A DNA stretch of 64,000 bases, taken from assembly GCA_022072085.1 (NCBI GenBank), contig JAJVII010000009.1, positions 17,636-81,635 on the forward strand. The letters run 5' to 3'. Below the pieces are notes generated by a model, which saw nothing but the letters and a program-made list of their open reading frames with translations, searched no databases and was not told the DNA's origin. The stretch comes from Phycisphaerae bacterium (GTDB lineage Bacteria; Planctomycetota; Phycisphaerae; JAJVII01). Each line of letters begins with the position of its first letter. Within the stretch, counting starts at the first letter, position 1. The position numbers and the translations under genes were made by a program. Below are positions 43,311 through 51,921 of this stretch, piece by piece.

Positions 43311-45341
43311 TCAGCCTCCCGCCCCGGGCGAGCCGCCGAAGTGCGGATCAGTGTTCTGCTCGACCATCCGCTTTGTGTTCCGGGCGGTGTTCTCACACGC
43401 GATGGCGATGCGCTGGAGCGGCCCCTGGGCCTGGAGGCTCAGGATCGCCTCGGCGTTGAAGATGCCGCGGGCCGACGCCTTGTTCTGGTTGATCGCATCC
43501 GCCAGACCGCCCGGCGCACCCGCGCCGCCGGCGACCTTCTTCAACTCGGCAGCGATGTCCTCGGGCGACCGGCTCTTGCGGTCACTGGCGGCCCGTTCCG
43601 TCTTCGCCTGCTCGGCCAGTTCAGCCAGCCGCTTCTTGGCGGCATCGACCTCGGCCTGGGCCGCCTTCTCCTTGGCCTCGACCTCGGCGTCCAGCGCCTG
43701 CTCGCGGGCCTGCTGCTCGCGGACGATCCCGCCGACCGTGTCGTTGTATTCCCGGTCGCGGTCCGCCTGGCGGGCCTGCCGGGCATTCTCGCGAGACGCC
43801 ATTTCGGCGCTGGCTTCGTCGTTGATGCTGTTGATCGCCCGCTCGCGGGCCGCGTTATTGGCCCGGTAGGACGCCTGGGCCTCCTCGTCGCTGATGTTGC
43901 CGACCTTGTTGCGAATCCACGTCCAGGTGTTGGCCGCCCCGTTCTTCAGCCACTCCCAGCCCTGCTTGACCTTGGCCATCAGCCAGGAGAACGCTTGGGC
44001 CATACCCGTGACCATCCAGTCCCATCCATTGGCCAGGGCGTTGGTGACCACAGCGGCGATGATCCGCAGGCCGGACCAGGCCTCGGTGAATACCTTGACC
44101 AGGAAGTTCATCGCCTTGGTCCAGGTTACGGATATCCAGCCTGTTCCCCTGGCCCACTCCAGCTTGAGCAGCGTCCAGAGCACCTCGGCCGCCCCGGCGA
44201 TGTTGCCGGAGGCCAGGAAGTCGCCGATGGCCCCGAACGCGGTCAGCGCATCATCCTTGAGGGTGTTCCAGCAGTCGCCCAGCCAGTTGGCCAGCTTGCC
44301 GAGCATCCCGGTGACCTGGAGGAACACCAGGCCCAGCCCGACGACGGCGGCCACAACAAGGCCGATCGGGGAGCACAGGAACGCAACCACCGCGGCCAGC
44401 ACCTTGATCGTGATAGTGACGATGGAAACCACCGTTGCCAGCACGCCCAGCCCGATGGAGAGCACTTTCACCGCGATGCCGAAGGCGTAGATTGCAGCAC
44501 CAGCCGCCAGCGCCCCGCCGGCGATCCACAGCACGGTCGAGACCAGCCCGCGGTTCTGCGTGATCCACTGGCTGATCGCGGCGAAAGCCGACTTGGCATG
44601 CTCCACAAACTTGCGAATCACTGGGGCCAGCGCCGCCCCGATATGGAAGATGCCCATCCGCACCGTCGCCCACAGGCTGCTCAACGCATCGCCGAAGGAC
44701 TCCGCGGCCTGGGCGTCCTCGCCGGACATCTGAAGCCCCAGCCGCCGGGCCTCCGTCTGCATCCGGGCGATCCCATTCGCGCCGTCGGCCATCATCGGCA
44801 GCAGGTTCGTGCCGGATCGGCCGAAGATGTCCATCGCCAGCGCCGCCCGACGGGTGGGGTCTGCGACCTTGCTGAGTTGCTCGGCCAGCATCATGAACTG
44901 CTGCTCGGGGTTGAGCCGCTGCATCTGGGCGGCTGACAGGCCGAGGGCGGACAGGGCCTTCTGCGCAGACGCCGAACCTGTGGCGGCGTCGGTGATCGTG
45001 TTCTGCATCTTGCGGACGCCAACCTCCAGGGCCTCCAAGTCGGCCCCGGACTGATCGGCGGCATAGCCCAGCGTGGACAGGGCCTCGACGCTCATGCCGG
45101 TTCGCTGGGACAGGTCCACCAGGCGGCTACCCATGTCTGCATAGACCTTCGCCGCGGCGACACCGGCCCCGACGCCGGCCATGCCGATGCCCGCCAGCTT
45201 CTTGCCGAAGCCGCTGATCGACGCGCCCCAGCCTTTCAGCTTGGCGGACGCCGACCGGAGCCCGCGCACGAGCTTGCTGTCGTCGGTCAGCAGCTCGACG
45301 AAGGCCCGGCCGGCTCGAATTGCACCTGAGGACGCAGCCAT
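43311..45341 (-). CDS. Tail tape measure protein
   Basis: 676 residues. The N-terminus is helical (SAKLKGWGASISGFGKKLAG, GVGAGVAAAKVYADMGSRL), the centre has long hydrophobic stretches (VLWIAGGALAAGAAIYAFGI, VLAAVVAFLCSPIGLVVAAV) and the C-terminus a charged coiled coil (EAKEKAAQAEVDAAKKRLAE). This is the usual tape measure composition; the length implies a short to medium siphovirus tail. It lies downstream of the chaperone and lipoprotein genes. Confidence 0.9.
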   Translation of the reverse strand: MAASSGAIRAGRAFVELLTDDSKLVRGLRSASAKLKGWGASISGFGKKLAGIGMAGVGAGVAAAKVYADMGSRLVDLSQRTGMSVEALSTLGYAADQSGADLEALEVGVRKMQNTITDAATGSASAQKALSALGLSAAQMQRLNPEQQFMMLAEQLSKVADPTRRAALAMDIFGRSGTNLLPMMADGANGIARMQTEARRLGLQMSGEDAQAAESFGDALSSLWATVRMGIFHIGAALAPVIRKFVEHAKSAFAAISQWITQNRGLVSTVLWIAGGALAAGAAIYAFGIAVKVLSIGLGVLATVVSIVTITIKVLAAVVAFLCSPIGLVVAAVVGLGLVFLQVTGMLGKLANWLGDCWNTLKDDALTAFGAIGDFLASGNIAGAAEVLWTLLKLEWARGTGWISVTWTKAMNFLVKVFTEAWSGLRIIAAVVTNALANGWDWMVTGMAQAFSWLMAKVKQGWEWLKNGAANTWTWIRNKVGNISDEEAQASYRANNAARERAINSINDEASAEMASRENARQARQADRDREYNDTVGGIVREQQAREQALDAEVEAKEKAAQAEVDAAKKRLAELAEQAKTERAASDRKSRSPEDIAAELKKVAGGAGAPGGLADAINQNKASARGIFNAEAILSLQAQGPLQRIAIACENTARNTKRMVEQNTDPHFGGSPGAGG

Positions 45342-45344
45342 GAA

Positions 45345-45902
45345 TCACCCTCGGGCCTGCACAGCCGTACGCCGCGGCCGGCGAACGCGGGCATTGGCCC
45401 GGGCCGCCAGCCGGTCCAGATCGTCACGGACACCGGCGGCTTCGCTGCGCCGTTCGATCATGCCGAGCAGCCGGTCACGCCGCATGCCGTCCGGCAGGTC
45501 GCGAATGGCCCGGCAGACCGCACCAGCCGCGGCCTTCGTGCGACCATGCCGGCGTCGCTCCCATGCCAGCAGGCCGAGGATCACCGCCGCCCCGAAGACC
45601 ACCGCCACAATCGCCCACGCCGAGCCGGAGACGTTCACGGGCGCGACGATGGTGCGGTTACCCTCGCCGGTAACAGTGGTGCGGCCGGCGTCAGCCCGCT
45701 GCTCGTTGGGTTGCGATACCTCCGCCGCCGGCTTGACCACCAGCCCGCCGAGGCCCGCCTGGTCGCCCCCGGATTGCGGGCTGGCCAGGGGAACGGCAAC
45801 GTCCGCCGTGGCCCGCACGCCGTCGGGAGCCACGCCCTGGCAGCCGGCGACGCCGGACAGGGCCACGCACACCAGCATCGCGGCAATAACCTTGCTCACC
45901 AT
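45345..45902 (-). CDS. Phage lipoprotein with a second membrane segment
   Basis: 185 residues. A signal sequence ends in a lipobox (CVALSGVAGCQG), then a Ser/Gly/Ala-rich part, a membrane segment (AWAIVAVVFGAAVILGLLAW) and a basic cytoplasmic tail rich in Arg (RRSEAAGVRDDLDRLAARAN). Two-membrane topology fits a spanin or holin-type lysis protein. It is the last of four small membrane genes in front of the tape measure gene. Confidence 0.6.
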   Translation of the reverse strand: MVSKVIAAMLVCVALSGVAGCQGVAPDGVRATADVAVPLASPQSGGDQAGLGGLVVKPAAEVSQPNEQRADAGRTTVTGEGNRTIVAPVNVSGSAWAIVAVVFGAAVILGLLAWERRRHGRTKAAAGAVCRAIRDLPDGMRRDRLLGMIERRSEAAGVRDDLDRLAARANARVRRPRRTAVQARG

Positions 45903-46126
45903 CGCGTCCTCACCTTCAGCCAGTAGCGGCCGGTATCCGGATCAAAGCCCTTGCCGACAATCTCGACCTGGCCATCGGCGGTGCAGCCAACTTGTCCGGG
46001 CCGCACCTGTTCCCAGTCGGCCCGACAGACCGTCATGTCGCGGACCGGCCCAGAGCAGCCGGCGCAGCCGACCATCATCAACACCGTGACGGCAAGGACC
46101 GCCGCCAACATTCGCAGAGAGTCCAT
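45896..46126 (-). CDS. Small phage lipoprotein
   Basis: 76 residues with a signal peptide and lipobox (VLMMVGCAGCSG). The mature part (CRADWEQVRPGQVGCTADGQ) has four cysteines in total. It overlaps the downstream lipoprotein gene by seven bases. Function unknown; o-spanin-like size. Confidence 0.6.
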   Translation of the reverse strand: MDSLRMLAAVLAVTVLMMVGCAGCSGPVRDMTVCRADWEQVRPGQVGCTADGQVEIVGKGFDPDTGRYWLKVRTRW

Positions 46127-46139
46127 GCGATGCTCCTTG

Positions 46140-46481
46140 TCACAATCCGACGATGGCCGCCAGGATCGATACCACGATGGGCGCAGCCTTCATGGCGATG
46201 TCCCGCGCCAACTGCGCCCGCGCCAGTTCCGCGTCGGCCACGCCCGTCCAGCGCGAGGTATTCGCCTTGACCGCCGCGATGAACGCGTCGTCGCTGACGC
46301 CCATCAGCAGTTCATGCACCGCCTCCAGATCCCCGGCTTGGATACGCCGCAGGTAGGCCCAGGCGTCGCCGACCGCCAGGTCCAGCAGGGCCGGGCCGTA
46401 CTCGGCGATCAGGGCGGCGGCCTGCGCCCGCTGCTCGACGGGCACCTTCTCCAGCAACGATTGCACTCGATCCTCGGTCAT
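46140..46481 (-). CDS. Small phage protein with C-terminal membrane segment
   Basis: 113 residues; helical Ala/Glu-rich body (EQRAQAAALIAEYGPALLDL) and a C-terminal hydrophobic tail (AAPIVVSILAAIVGL) with no signal peptide. A tail-anchored or holin-like protein is possible. The ATG overlaps the stop of the upstream lipoprotein gene (46478-46481). Confidence 0.5.
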   Translation of the reverse strand: MTEDRVQSLLEKVPVEQRAQAAALIAEYGPALLDLAVGDAWAYLRRIQAGDLEAVHELLMGVSDDAFIAAVKANTSRWTGVADAELARAQLARDIAMKAAPIVVSILAAIVGL

Positions 46482-46765
46482 TGGGCACCTCCTGCGGGCT
46501 GGGTGGTCGGGGCCTGCCACTGGTAGCGGCGGGCACTGGTCACGAACGACCGCCACTGCTTGGCGTTTTCGGCCAGATACTCCTGGACCCATGGGGCCGG
46601 CGGCGGGGAACTGAACTGCGCCCGGTCAGAGGCGACCTGGGCGTGGATGGCGCTGGTCTCCAGCGCCGTCATCGCGTCGCCGCGGACATACACCGTGTTG
46701 CAGCCGCAGACCAGCGGCACGATCAGTGCGGCCACGATCAGGCAGAACATCAACGCGAGCTTCAT
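46478..46765 (-). CDS. Small phage lipoprotein
   Basis: 95 residues with a signal peptide and lipobox-like LIVPLVCGCNTV. The mature part is Pro/Gln/Ala-rich (APWVQEYLAENAKQWRSFV). The ATG overlaps the chaperone-extension frame, and its stop overlaps the next gene, so all four small genes form one translationally linked block. Confidence 0.6.
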   Translation of the reverse strand: MKLALMFCLIVAALIVPLVCGCNTVYVRGDAMTALETSAIHAQVASDRAQFSSPPPAPWVQEYLAENAKQWRSFVTSARRYQWQAPTTQPAGGAQ

Positions 46766-47172
46766 GGTTTGCGTCCTCCCGTGCCATCGGGCACGAACAC
46801 AGCCTTGAGCAACTCGAACCCTGTCTTCCGGTCCACGCGGGCCGGCTTCCTATGCCTGGGTCCGTAAGGGTCGAAGTCCGCCGGCTGGAACGCCGGGGTC
46901 TTCTTGGGATCTCGGTTCACGTTGGCCAGCATCGCCAAGACGCTGCTAGTATGCGCCCAGTTGTCCCGGCCGCGGGCCTCGGCCATCCACAGCAGCTCGC
47001 GGAGCGTTAGTTGCCCGGGGCAGACGCCGAGGACGCCGGCGAGTTGCCAGATGAGCCGCCAGACAGAGCGGCCATCAACTGGTCTTCCAGCCTCGGGTCC
47101 GCCAGAATCGTCCGGGCCTCCTGCTCGGCCTTGTCCTCCAGCCGCGTCTTGACGCTGAGCACTTTCGCCCAC
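46762..47172 (-). CDS. Tail assembly chaperone, frameshift extension (T part)
   Basis: This frame overlaps the 3' end of the first chaperone gene by 166 bp and lies in its -1 frame. It has no convincing start of its own; its recognisable part is WRLIWQLAGVLGVCPGQLTL, RELLWMAEARGRDNWAHTSS and a basic end. Siphophages make a G and a longer G-T chaperone by programmed ribosomal -1 frameshift, and this fits. The slip site is not evident: no classical XXXYYYZ heptamer is visible. The remnant at 22590-22790 keeps both frames open, which supports real coding use. Confidence 0.65.
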   Translation of the reverse strand: MGESAQRQDAAGGQGRAGGPDDSGGPEAGRPVDGRSVWRLIWQLAGVLGVCPGQLTLRELLWMAEARGRDNWAHTSSVLAMLANVNRDPKKTPAFQPADFDPYGPRHRKPARVDRKTGFELLKAVFVPDGTGGRKP

Positions 47173-47501
47173 GCCTGCCGCAGGATCGCCCTGCGGCGGC
47201 TCGGGAAAAAATCGATCAGTTCCTCCAGCAAGGCCGTCGTCGCCTGGTCGATCACGTCGCCGGAGAGCGACCGGCCGAAGTCGGTGTCGCTGACCTTCCG
47301 CTCGTCCGCCTGCGGCTTGACCACGGCGAACAGCACGTCGCAGACCAGGATCACGTCGCTGGCCAGCCGGTCCACCAGGGCGTTGCCCGGTTCGACGATC
47401 TCCAACAGGCTGATCTTGGTCAGGTCGCGGACCCGCTTGATCGTGTCCACGTTGACGACGATGTCCCAGGTTCGACCGGTGGTGTCAGTGAATGTCTTCA
47501 T
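47007..47501 (-). CDS. Tail assembly chaperone (G part)
   Basis: 164 residues, starts MKTFTDTTGRTWDIVVNVDT. Helical segments (RVRDLTKISLLEIVEPGNAL, SGDVIDQATTALLEELIDFF) and an acidic-to-Ser-rich C-terminus. It lies just upstream of the -1 frame extension and downstream of the tail proteins, the standard chaperone position. Confidence 0.75.
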   Translation of the reverse strand: MKTFTDTTGRTWDIVVNVDTIKRVRDLTKISLLEIVEPGNALVDRLASDVILVCDVLFAVVKPQADERKVSDTDFGRSLSGDVIDQATTALLEELIDFFPSRRRAILRQAWAKVLSVKTRLEDKAEQEARTILADPRLEDQLMAALSGGSSGNSPASSASAPGN

Positions 47502-47520
47502 GGCTGCCCTCATGCCTCCA

Positions 47521-48135
47521 TTACTCGGCGCTGTCGTAAAGCACCCCGAACCGCAACTCGGCCACGGCCGTCGCACTGCTGTTCGCCGTCGCCAGCTTGC
47601 CCACGACCTTCCCGGCCAGCGGGTTGGCCAGCGGGCCGCCATTCGGCCACACCCACGGCTCGCCGGCCGGCAGGTCCAGGCCGACGATGGAATCGCCGTT
47701 GGCCTCCTGGACGTCCAGGTAGACCGCCTTGCTGCAACTGGCCGCCAGCAGGACCGACAGGTCGCCGTCGAAGTCCACATCGACCTCGACGACTTCGGCG
47801 ACGGTGACAGCAGCGTCCTGCGCCGGCAGGTTGTCGCCAGCGCCCCCGTCGATCGGCACGACGTTGCCAGCGACCGTCCCGACCGTGACGCCGTATCGCC
47901 GCCCGGGGGCAGCGCCGGCCCAGTGGACGTTGACGATCATGCCGGTGGAGATCCCGTGGTTGTCGCCCAGGGTGATCACGCCGGTGTTGTCGTCGGTGCG
48001 AGTCGTCAACGTCCCCGCCTTGGCGGCGGGCAGACTGACTACCTGGCTGATCTGGCCGTCGGCGGATCGCGACAGCGTGCCGCTGATCGTGATCCCGCCG
48101 ACAACCACGGATTGCGAGTAGCTGATGTCAGGCAT
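47521..48135 (-). CDS. Phage structural protein (beta-rich), possibly second tail protein
   Basis: 204 residues, beta-rich and Gly/Val/Ala-rich (SYSQSVVVGGITISGTLSRS, GNVVPIDGGAGDNLPAQDAA). No known family. It lies between the chaperone and the tail-tube gene. A tube, decoration or Ig-like protein is possible. Confidence 0.6.
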   Translation of the reverse strand: MPDISYSQSVVVGGITISGTLSRSADGQISQVVSLPAAKAGTLTTRTDDNTGVITLGDNHGISTGMIVNVHWAGAAPGRRYGVTVGTVAGNVVPIDGGAGDNLPAQDAAVTVAEVVEVDVDFDGDLSVLLAASCSKAVYLDVQEANGDSIVGLDLPAGEPWVWPNGGPLANPLAGKVVGKLATANSSATAVAELRFGVLYDSAE

Positions 48136-48163
48136 GGACAGTTCCTCCTATATATGGCCGGCC

Positions 48164-48610
48164 TCAGGCGCCGATCTGCTTCCACTGCGGTGCGTTGGTC
48201 GAGTACGTCGGCTTGGCGGTGACCGACACGACGATGGCCTCGTCGAGCTTCTCCTGGCGGTCGAACTTGAGGATCGCGCAGTCCGCCCAGAGCCCCTGGC
48301 TACCGGCCGTGGCGATAGGTCCGTCCATCGCCGCCAGGCCGACGGCGGTGCGATTCAGGAACGCATCGCGAAGGACGGAGAAGCCGTCGGCCGCGGAATC
48401 CCACGGCATTTCGAACTCGATGGTCGCCTCCTTCAGACCGCCGACCACCGCCTTATGCCCACCGTTGGCGCGGGTGGTCACGTCGGCCTCGGACGCCTCG
48501 ATGTTCAGCGACACGTCCTTGACGGCCTTCAGTTCGGTCCACGTCGGTGAGCCACCGATGCCGGCGGCGCAGAAGTAGAGCTTCGCTTCGAATCCCAGCT
48601 TGATGCCCAT
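48164..48610 (-). CDS. Major tail tube protein
   Basis: 148 residues, starts MGIKLGFEAKLYFCAAGIGG; the pattern LKAVKDVSLNIEASEADVTT then RANGGHKAVVGGLKEATIEF is typical of siphovirus tail tube proteins. Its position directly upstream of the structural protein and chaperones agrees. Confidence 0.8.
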   Translation of the reverse strand: MGIKLGFEAKLYFCAAGIGGSPTWTELKAVKDVSLNIEASEADVTTRANGGHKAVVGGLKEATIEFEMPWDSAADGFSVLRDAFLNRTAVGLAAMDGPIATAGSQGLWADCAILKFDRQEKLDEAIVVSVTAKPTYSTNAPQWKQIGA

Positions 48611-48640
48611 GTCGATCTCCTTGGCCCATGCGGGCCGAGT

Positions 48641-49336
48641 TCAACCTGCCCTGACGCTCCTGGCCCACATCTTCGGGATGTCCGGCGCCGCCTTGGCGAG
48701 CGCCGGCCCCATGAACGGGCGAGGCTCGATGAACACGACCTTCGCCGCCGGCCCGTAGAGTTCCTCGTTCAGTCGATTGGCCCGTTCAACCATCGCGTCG
48801 GTGATCAGCCGGGCGTAGGTGACCATCACCTGGCTGCCGTGCTGATCGGCGACCGGCTTGGTGGTTCGGCTGACGGCACCGCCGATCCTGACCTCGCCGC
48901 CGCTGCCGATCCGGCGAATCCGCCTTCGCTTGTTCCGCCAGTAGGTCCGCCCGCCGAACTCCAGCGTGCTGGGGACGTGGTTGCCGCGGGTCCCAAAACC
49001 CACCGGGCCGACCACCACGCCCCGGTTGCCCGGGTTGAACGCGAAGAACAGGTTCTTGCGGAGCCACGGGTGCGGCCGAATCGCCCGCGGCGGCTCGCCG
49101 GGGCTGCTCACCGGCCGGACTCGCGTCGAGCCGGGTTTCGGCTCAGTGACATACCGCATCGAGTTGCGGGCGATCCGCATGATCAGCCCGCCGGCCTTCC
49201 GCAGATTGACCAGCGTCGCCTTGTCCACCGACCGCTTGACCACGTTCCGATCGAAGAACAGGCTCTTGATCCGGAACGTGATCTCGCCGGCGTCGGCGAC
49301 GCCACGCGAGCCCCATGCTGTGAACATGCCGCTCAC
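48641..49336 (-). CDS. Head-tail/tail completion-like phage protein
   Basis: 231 residues, basic (MRIARNSMRYVTEPKPGSTR, WRNKRRRIRRIGSGG). It resembles HK97-gp10-like tail-terminator or neck proteins in size, basic nature and place, but the match is weak. It ends just upstream of the tail tube gene and overlaps the 49333 gene stop by 4 bp. Confidence 0.55.
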   Translation of the reverse strand: MSGMFTAWGSRGVADAGEITFRIKSLFFDRNVVKRSVDKATLVNLRKAGGLIMRIARNSMRYVTEPKPGSTRVRPVSSPGEPPRAIRPHPWLRKNLFFAFNPGNRGVVVGPVGFGTRGNHVPSTLEFGGRTYWRNKRRRIRRIGSGGEVRIGGAVSRTTKPVADQHGSQVMVTYARLITDAMVERANRLNEELYGPAAKVVFIEPRPFMGPALAKAAPDIPKMWARSVRAG

Positions 49337-49689
49337 TGCTTGACGACTCCCTCGACGGCGATGCCGCGCTTGGCTATCACCTGCTCGGCGACCGCTGCGA
49401 TTTCCGGTTTGGCCAGGAACGCGTCGATCTGGTCCCGCTGGGCCAGCGCCCGCTGCACCTGGCTGTCCAGCGGCTCCGGCTGCAGCAGCGAACTGGCGTC
49501 CAGGGCCGACCGCTCGATCTCGGCGTCGATCTCGGCCTTCGTGCCGACGATCACCGCCAGGTCAGCACCGCCCTGAAGGCACGTCCGCGGCCCCATTCGG
49601 CCGACGACCTTGCCGCCCTGGACAACGACGGCATACTCGCCGTCGCCGGTCACGATGTTCTTCCGCTCGCCCGCGGCATGGGTCTTCAT
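49333..49689 (-). CDS. Phage protein of unknown function
   Basis: 118 residues, starts MKTHAAGERKNIVTGDGEYA; helical C-terminal half (EIDAEIERSALDASSLLQPE). No domain recognised. It lies in the neck/tail-completion block, 12 bp downstream of the 49702 gene. Confidence 0.55.
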   Translation of the reverse strand: MKTHAAGERKNIVTGDGEYAVVVQGGKVVGRMGPRTCLQGGADLAVIVGTKAEIDAEIERSALDASSLLQPEPLDSQVQRALAQRDQIDAFLAKPEIAAVAEQVIAKRGIAVEGVVKQ

Positions 49690-49701
49690 GGCTTTTCGCC
49701 C

Positions 49702-50754
49702 TCACCAGTTGTCGTCTTCGAGCGTCAGCGTCCAACCGCGGGCGGCCAGCATGACGGCGCTCTGCCGGCCCGGCGGCGGGTCGTTCGGATTGCTCTGGTA
49801 GAAACCGAAATCAAAGGGGTCGCCCGTCGCCGTGCCCATCGGCTGATACAGCGCCGGCCCGTTGGGGTCGTAGTTCAGTGAGCCGATGCTCCGCCAGGGG
49901 GAATACTGGTATGCTGGCTGCTGAAGGCACCAGTACTCGCTCTCAGGCCCGGGCAGCGTCGGGTAGTCCTGCGTGGGCGGGTAGTCCGTCACGAACCAGA
50001 GCTGGCGTTGCTCGCCGCTGTCATACCAGCGCCATAGATACCAGTCGCGCCCGCCCCGCTGCTCCCAGCTTTGCCAGTAATTGTCGGACGGCGTCGGCAG
50101 CCGATCCTGCTGGCGGACGAACACCAACTGATGCAGCAGATGACCCTCCTGCGTGCCCATCGTGCCCCGATCGCCGGGCGACGGGAAATCCGGCCGCGGG
50201 CCGTTGTTCCACGGGTCATACCAGTGGGCCGCATAGAAGCTGCCGTTGCTGACCGGGCCGGCGGCAAGAATCCACAGCGCCGAGTCGAGGTGGAACTGCG
50301 ACGCTCGGGTGTCGTTCAGGTTCACATAGTTCACGTGGTTCGCCGGATAGGGCAGCCAGACGCCGTTGCATCGGTCGTTGGCCGCCAGGCTGACGAACTC
50401 CAGGCTCGGACACATTGACAGGTCCGCATGGGCGGGGTTCTGCCAGTCCCAGGCAAACCACTGCTGGCACTGGTAGGAGTCCAGCTTCTTCAGGCCGACG
50501 TTGAAGACCAGCGTGCCCAGGTAGCCGCACTGGTAGCAGAGAATCTCCTTGGTCGCGTCATTGCTGGCCCACAGGCCGCCCAAGCCGGGAGTGCCGTAGC
50601 CGTCGCCGTTCTGCCCGTGGACATCGACACACCGCGCGGCGATGTTCTCGGCGCCCAGCATTCCAGCCAGCGGATGGCCGTAGTAGCCGCCCCACTCGTA
50701 GTGGAGGTCGAGCACATCGATGCCGCCGGCACCGGCTCCGAGGATGCCACTCAT
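49702..50754 (-). CDS. Large aromatic-rich phage protein, unknown
   Basis: 350 residues from the ATG at 50754. It is rich in Trp, Tyr, Pro and Asn (WFAWDWQNPAHADLS, YWQSWEQRGGRDWYLWRWYD) and has eight or more cysteines with CYQCGYLG and the CQQWF motif. The composition suggests a secreted or structural sugar-binding protein, unusual in the neck region. It overlaps the next gene by four bases. No known family recognised. Confidence 0.55.
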   Translation of the reverse strand: MSGILGAGAGGIDVLDLHYEWGGYYGHPLAGMLGAENIAARCVDVHGQNGDGYGTPGLGGLWASNDATKEILCYQCGYLGTLVFNVGLKKLDSYQCQQWFAWDWQNPAHADLSMCPSLEFVSLAANDRCNGVWLPYPANHVNYVNLNDTRASQFHLDSALWILAAGPVSNGSFYAAHWYDPWNNGPRPDFPSPGDRGTMGTQEGHLLHQLVFVRQQDRLPTPSDNYWQSWEQRGGRDWYLWRWYDSGEQRQLWFVTDYPPTQDYPTLPGPESEYWCLQQPAYQYSPWRSIGSLNYDPNGPALYQPMGTATGDPFDFGFYQSNPNDPPPGRQSAVMLAARGWTLTLEDDNW

Positions 50755-51164
50755 GGCGCGGCCCTCCGATACCCGACGGCCAGACCGAACACGCCGCAAC
50801 TGGAATCGATCTGGATGCCCTTGCCGGCCGGAGCCTCGACGAACCCCACGCCGGGCAGCGGGGCGTCGATGAACGGGCCGGTCTTGTCGGCGAAGCTTGG
50901 CCAGGACGCCAGCGGGACGCCGTCGCTGTCAGAGAGCGTGACGGTTCCGCCGCCGTTGGCGGTCTGGCAAGCGAGCAGCAGAAGGCCGGCGATCTTGCCG
51001 GGCTGGCCCGCAACGAGCACCTGCGCCGGCGCGCTGGCGCTGACGTAGGCGCGAACGATCTCCAGGCCGTCGCCGCTCAGCGCCGCCAGGTACCTCTCGA
51101 TCAGCGGCAGGCCATCGTCGCCGACGGACAGGTCTACGGATTGGAGCCAGCGTCGCTTTGCCAT
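50751..51164 (-). CDS. Phage protein of unknown function
   Basis: 137 residues, starts MAKRRWLQSVDLSVGDDGLP. The Gly-rich end (VGFVEAPAGKGIQIDSSCGV) and overlapping stop with the 50754 gene link the two. No domain recognised. Confidence 0.55.
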   Translation of the reverse strand: MAKRRWLQSVDLSVGDDGLPLIERYLAALSGDGLEIVRAYVSASAPAQVLVAGQPGKIAGLLLLACQTANGGGTVTLSDSDGVPLASWPSFADKTGPFIDAPLPGVGFVEAPAGKGIQIDSSCGVFGLAVGYRRAAP

Positions 51165-51166
51165 TG

Positions 51167-51613
51167 CTACCTCACCGTCCGAAAGACCAGCGTCAGCACG
51201 CTGGTGAATTGCCGAAGTTCCCGCATGTGCTCCGGCGAGTAGATCGGGTCGTTCTCCACCCGCAGGCAGACGGCGGAGTTGAGTTGCGCCGGACGCCGCC
51301 CGTTGAAGTGGTCCGCGATCTGCTCGACCAGGAACATCAAGGCGTCGATCTCCACGTTGCCGCCGTCGGCGAGTTTCTTCTGCACCGCCACGTCGATGGA
51401 GTAGTCGAACTGCCGCGACGCCCGATCCAGCCGCTCTGCCGACGCTGCCCTGGGCACCACCGTCACGTGCAGGTCGGCCATCTCGCCCAGGTCGAAGACG
51501 GGCGCATACGCCCGCTGGGCGACAAACGCCTGGCTGAATCCGCCGGCGTTCAACTCGGCGACCACCGCGTCGGCGATCTGAATGACAACTGGGTCCGCCA
51601 CGTCAGCCTCCAA
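51167..51613 (-). CDS. Phage head-closure / tail-completion-like protein
   Basis: 148 residues, starts MEADVADPVVIQIADAVVAE; ends EHMRELRQFTSVLTLVFRTV. Size, sequence pattern and place fit a neck protein. It overlaps the membrane protein gene upstream by 11 bp. The call is moderate. Confidence 0.55.
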   Translation of the reverse strand: MEADVADPVVIQIADAVVAELNAGGFSQAFVAQRAYAPVFDLGEMADLHVTVVPRAASAERLDRASRQFDYSIDVAVQKKLADGGNVEIDALMFLVEQIADHFNGRRPAQLNSAVCLRVENDPIYSPEHMRELRQFTSVLTLVFRTVR

Positions 51614-51836
51614 TCACCAACCGCCACAGGGCGGCGACCGCCAGGGTCACGACCGAGCCGGCGATGATCCACATCAGCCGGGACCGCACCGCCTCGGCCT
51701 TCTCCAGCCGGTCCAGCCGAAGTTGGATGCCTGGCTTGCCGTTGCCCCGGATCGCCTCGTCCAGCCGGTCCAGCTTGGAATGGATCGAGTCGAACTCGTC
51801 CTTGCAGACGCTCTCGTATTGGCCGCTGCCGCACAT
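51603..51836 (-). CDS. Small phage coiled-coil membrane protein (XhlA-like)
   Basis: 77 residues from the ATG at 51836. A short amphipathic coiled coil (DEFDSIHSKLDRLDEAIRG, QLRLDRLEKAEAVRSR) precedes one C-terminal membrane segment (LMWIIAGSVVTLAVAALWRL). This matches the haemolysin XhlA-like/holin-associated type. It is the first minus-strand gene after the plus-strand lipoprotein gene. Confidence 0.6.
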   Translation of the reverse strand: MCGSGQYESVCKDEFDSIHSKLDRLDEAIRGNGKPGIQLRLDRLEKAEAVRSRLMWIIAGSVVTLAVAALWRLVIGG

Positions 51837-51921
51837 ACGCACCTGCCTGCCGCTGTGGCATTGCCGTCCGGGGTCAACCCACGTATCCTGTCCGGCAACT
51901 GACTCTTGAAGGGACCATCCA

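Noticed and set aside
47007..47172. Classical XXXYYYZ slippery heptamer in the chaperone overlap
   Set aside because: I read the overlap and found none. The frameshift claim therefore rests on frame layout and conservation only.
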